Below are positions 61,913 through 64,000 of a stretch of DNA of 64,000 bases, in pieces. Source of the stretch: Salinarchaeum laminariae (GTDB taxonomy: Archaea > Halobacteriota > Halobacteria > Halobacteriales > Salinarchaeaceae); assembly GCF_023204835.1 (NCBI RefSeq), contig NZ_CP096270.1:1488001-1552000 (forward strand), read 5' to 3'. The notes beneath the pieces are model-generated. The model did not search any database, had not been told where the DNA came from, and was given only the letters and a program-made list of their open reading frames with translations. The position numbers were made by a program, and so were the translations under genes. Position 1 is the first letter of the stretch. Each line of letters begins with the position of its first letter.

Positions 61913-63016
61913 ATGGCGACGGCAAACGGCACGTGGGCGTACCGCGACCGTCACGGCGACGATTTTGGGCTGACGTACTTCCGGCGCCACGGCGAGGGCG
62001 TCGTCTCGAGCATCGGTATCGGGACCTACCTCGGCGATCCGACCGAGGAGGTCGACGATCGCTACCACGAGTCGATCGTCGCTGCACTCGAATCCGGCTG
62101 TAACCTCGTCGACACCGCCATCAACTACCGCTGTCAGCGCTCCGAACGCGTCGTCGGCGAAGCGCTCGCAGAGGCCGACGTCGACCGGGAGGAAATCGTC
62201 GTCGCGACGAAAGGCGGCTTCGTCCACTTCGACGGCGAGCGGCCGGCCGACCCCGGTCGCTACGTTCACGAGACGGTCGTCGAGTCGGGACTCGCCGAGG
62301 CAGAGGACCTCGCACAGGGGAGTCACTGCATCGAGCCCACCTTCATCGACGCACAGCTCGATCGCTCCCTCGCGAACCTCGATCTCGACACGATCGATCT
62401 CTACTACGTCCACAACCCGGAGACGCAGCTCATGGCGCGCTCACGGGACGACGTCTACGACAAACTGGAAGCTGCGTTCGAGCGGCTGGAGGAACGGCGC
62501 GCGGACGGCGACATCGCCGCCTACGGCGTCGCGACCTGGGACGCGTTCCGAGTAGCGACCGACCACCGCTGCTATCTCTCGCTTCCGACGGTCGTCGAGC
62601 GCGCCCGTCGCGCTGCCGAGAGCGTCGGTGCAGAGACGACCGGCTTTCGGGGGATCCAGCTCCCTTTCAACGCCGAGATGGCGGACGCCTACACCGTCCC
62701 AGCCCACGAGGGGCCCAACGGCTCGCAGTCCGCCCTCCACTTCGCACAGGACGCCGGCCTCTCGGTGTTCGCGAGCGCGAGCATCAAACAGGGCGATCTT
62801 GCAGGCGGCGTTCCGAATCACGTCGCATCGCGCGTCGAGGGCGACACCGACGCCCAGCGCGCGATCAACTTCGCGCGGAGCGCGCCAGGCGTAACGGCTG
62901 CGCTCGTCGGTGCCTGTAGCCGCGAGCACGCCCTCGAGAATCTACGCGCCGGCCGGTTCGATCCGCTGGGCGCCGACGCCTTCGACTCTGTCTTCGCCAC
63001 TGAGTCGGCGAAGTAG
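61913..63016 (+). CDS. Aldo/keto reductase
   Basis: 367 residues. TIM-barrel reductase with the tetrad visible: Asp and Tyr in NLVDTAINYRCQRSERVVGE, Lys in IVVATKGGFVHF, His in LDTIDLYYVHNPE. The C-terminal NADPH region has SVFASASIKQGDLAGG and GVTAALVGACSREHALENL. Substrate unknown. It begins at ATG 61913, 176 bp after the GT39-like gene; that gap holds no gene. Confidence 0.87.
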   Translation: MATANGTWAYRDRHGDDFGLTYFRRHGEGVVSSIGIGTYLGDPTEEVDDRYHESIVAALESGCNLVDTAINYRCQRSERVVGEALAEADVDREEIVVATKGGFVHFDGERPADPGRYVHETVVESGLAEAEDLAQGSHCIEPTFIDAQLDRSLANLDLDTIDLYYVHNPETQLMARSRDDVYDKLEAAFERLEERRADGDIAAYGVATWDAFRVATDHRCYLSLPTVVERARRAAESVGAETTGFRGIQLPFNAEMADAYTVPAHEGPNGSQSALHFAQDAGLSVFASASIKQGDLAGGVPNHVASRVEGDTDAQRAINFARSAPGVTAALVGACSREHALENLRAGRFDPLGADAFDSVFATESAK

Positions 63017-63044
63017 CCGTGTTCGGTCGCCGTCGATCGGCCGC

Positions 63045-63215
63045 TCAGTTCAGCTCCTTCCACTTCGCGCCACAGCTGGGACAGACGCGAACCGTCCCGA
63101 CCTGATCGGGATCGTTCTCGGATTTGAGCTCCTCCTCACAGGCCGTACAGGAGAGGCGACCGTAGTTGTCCTTCTCGAGGTCGCTATCGCGCAGACCCTT
63201 CCTGACGGATTTCAT
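63045..63215 (-). CDS. Small two-CxxC zinc finger protein (HVO_0758-like)
   Basis: 56 residues, MKSVRKGLRDSDLEKDNYGR to CGAKWKELN. CTAC and CPSC make one zinc site. Matches a conserved haloarchaeal miniprotein family named after HVO_0758 (from memory). The start is the ATG at 63215; an open frame upstream is not conserved. Function unknown, possibly nucleic-acid or protein binding. Confidence 0.8.
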   Translation of the reverse strand: MKSVRKGLRDSDLEKDNYGRLSCTACEEELKSENDPDQVGTVRVCPSCGAKWKELN

Positions 63216-63419
63216 GGACCCTGCTACGGAGGGCCCCCTCAAAAAACCGATGCACCCCGACGGGCCGCCCTGCACTGGCACGCTCTGTAGCCTTGCAGCC
63301 GATTTCGTGGTGGCCAGCGGGTGAATCTGCCGTCGGTCCGTGGTCCCCGATCACTCGCCACACTGCCGCCCCTTTCGATTCGAAAGTCTTGCAGTGGTGC
63401 CGTCGGTAGCCACGCGTAG

Positions 63420-64000
63420 ATGCCGTCTCGCCGCGTACAGGTGTTTGGCTCGCTGTGTGCGATGGTGTTTCTCGTCAACTTCGGACGGGTCATCTTCGCG
63501 CCGCTCGTCGGGCCGCTGTCGGACGCCTTCGGGCTCAGCGGTGGCTCTATCGGGCTGATCGTCACGCTCGCGTGGCTCGGAAGCGCCGTGCCGCGGCTCC
63601 CCGCTGGCTACGCGCTGACGAAGGTTCCCCGACACTGGGTAATCCTCGCGGCGGGCGCGACGCTCACGATCGCCGCCGCGCTGACCGCCGCGGCCCCCTC
63701 GCCGCTGGCCGTCGCGATCGGCGCCTTCCTCATGGGACTCGCGAGCGGCGCGTACTTCATCGCGGCCAACCCGCTCGTCTCGGAGCTGTTCCCAAATCGC
63801 GTCGGGCGCGTGCTCGGAATCCACGGTGCGGCCTCGCAGGTGGCTGCAGTGCTGGCGCCGCTCACGGTGAGCGCGGTGCTGCTTGTCGGTAGCTGGCGCC
63901 ACGTGTTCGTCGTGGTCGCGTGCGTCGCAGCGCTCGGCACGGCCGCGTTCTTCCTCGCGGCGAGGCGAGCGGAACTGCCCGACGCCGGGACGGAGGATCG
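63420..64000 (+). CDS. MFS transporter (3' truncated by window end)
   Basis: The first 193 residues of a major facilitator protein, open to the window edge. MPSRRVQVFGSLCAMVFLVN leads into helix 1 (NFGRVIFAPLVGPLSDAFGL), then SGGSIGLIVTLAWLGSAVPR, LPAGYALTKVPRHW at the loop 2-3 position, and FLMGLASGAYFIAANPLVSE. About six helices fall within the window. Substrate unknown. It is divergent from the small zinc finger gene. Confidence 0.85.
   Translation, partial: MPSRRVQVFGSLCAMVFLVNFGRVIFAPLVGPLSDAFGLSGGSIGLIVTLAWLGSAVPRLPAGYALTKVPRHWVILAAGATLTIAAALTAAAPSPLAVAIGAFLMGLASGAYFIAANPLVSELFPNRVGRVLGIHGAASQVAAVLAPLTVSAVLLVGSWRHVFVVVACVAALGTAAFFLAARRAELPDAGTED

Overview
The window is a 64 kb piece of a haloarchaeal (class Halobacteria) chromosome. 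The evidence is high GC, strongly acidic proteins, archaeal ribosomal protein and RNA polymerase genes (uS13-uS4-uS11-rpoD, eL18-uL13-uS9-rpoN-rpoK-eno-uS2), a thermosome, a PGF-CTERM surface protein, a Tat lipoprotein, and archaeal TATA-type promoters with mostly leaderless starts. The genus cannot be told from the sequence alone. No transposase, integrase, CRISPR array or rRNA gene was seen.

Layout. 1-8.2 kb: the tail of an unknown acidic gene, a GATase1-like protein, carA divergent from an Lrp/AsnC regulator, a PHP protein divergent from a lipid kinase, type 1 IPP isomerase, a zinc-type alcohol dehydrogenase and a GNAT. 8.2-15.9 kb: moaA, then a dense translation/transcription cluster with tRNA-Ser(GCU) and tRNA-Leu(CAG) set between its blocks, ending at rps2. 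16-23.8 kb: CPBP protease, MFS transporter, Nudix hydrolase, riboflavin synthase, NurA-domain protein and a PAS histidine kinase. 23.9-29.7 kb: respiration, with sdhCDBA and menE. 29.7-39.4 kb: zinc-ribbon protein, CspA, UDP-glucose dehydrogenase, a VapBC-like pair, HD hydrolase, MBL-like and degenerate JAMM proteins, biotin carboxylase/BCCP fusion, DUF373 protein and a sugar isomerase. 39.7-49.4 kb: SRAP/HMCES protein, thermosome, two UspA proteins, SDR, ATP-NAD kinase-like protein, an AbrB-PhoU protein, thioredoxin and cysteine synthase, with a hairpin-dense spacer at 46.8-47.2 kb. 49.5-54.4 kb: second PAS kinase, a five-repeat surface protein and a wHTH/membrane pair. 54.5-63 kb: a candidate surface-sugar and iron island: epimerase, flippase-like protein, RGP-like glycosyltransferase, Fe(III)-type Tat lipoprotein, GT39-like membrane enzyme and aldo/keto reductase. 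The right edge cuts an MFS gene.

The most noteworthy signals are: a perfect inverted repeat resembling a DtxR/IdeR-type operator in front of the glycosyltransferase/iron-lipoprotein genes; a row of at least five short-loop hairpins between the phoU-like and thioredoxin genes; operator-like palindromes at the carA/lrp, sdh and vapBC promoters; an IPP isomerase that keeps all five metal ligands but has lost the catalytic cysteine; a JAMM/MPN-like protein missing a zinc ligand; two tRNAs each flanked by complementary sequences; and four unrelated short-period tandem repeats in intergenic spacers.
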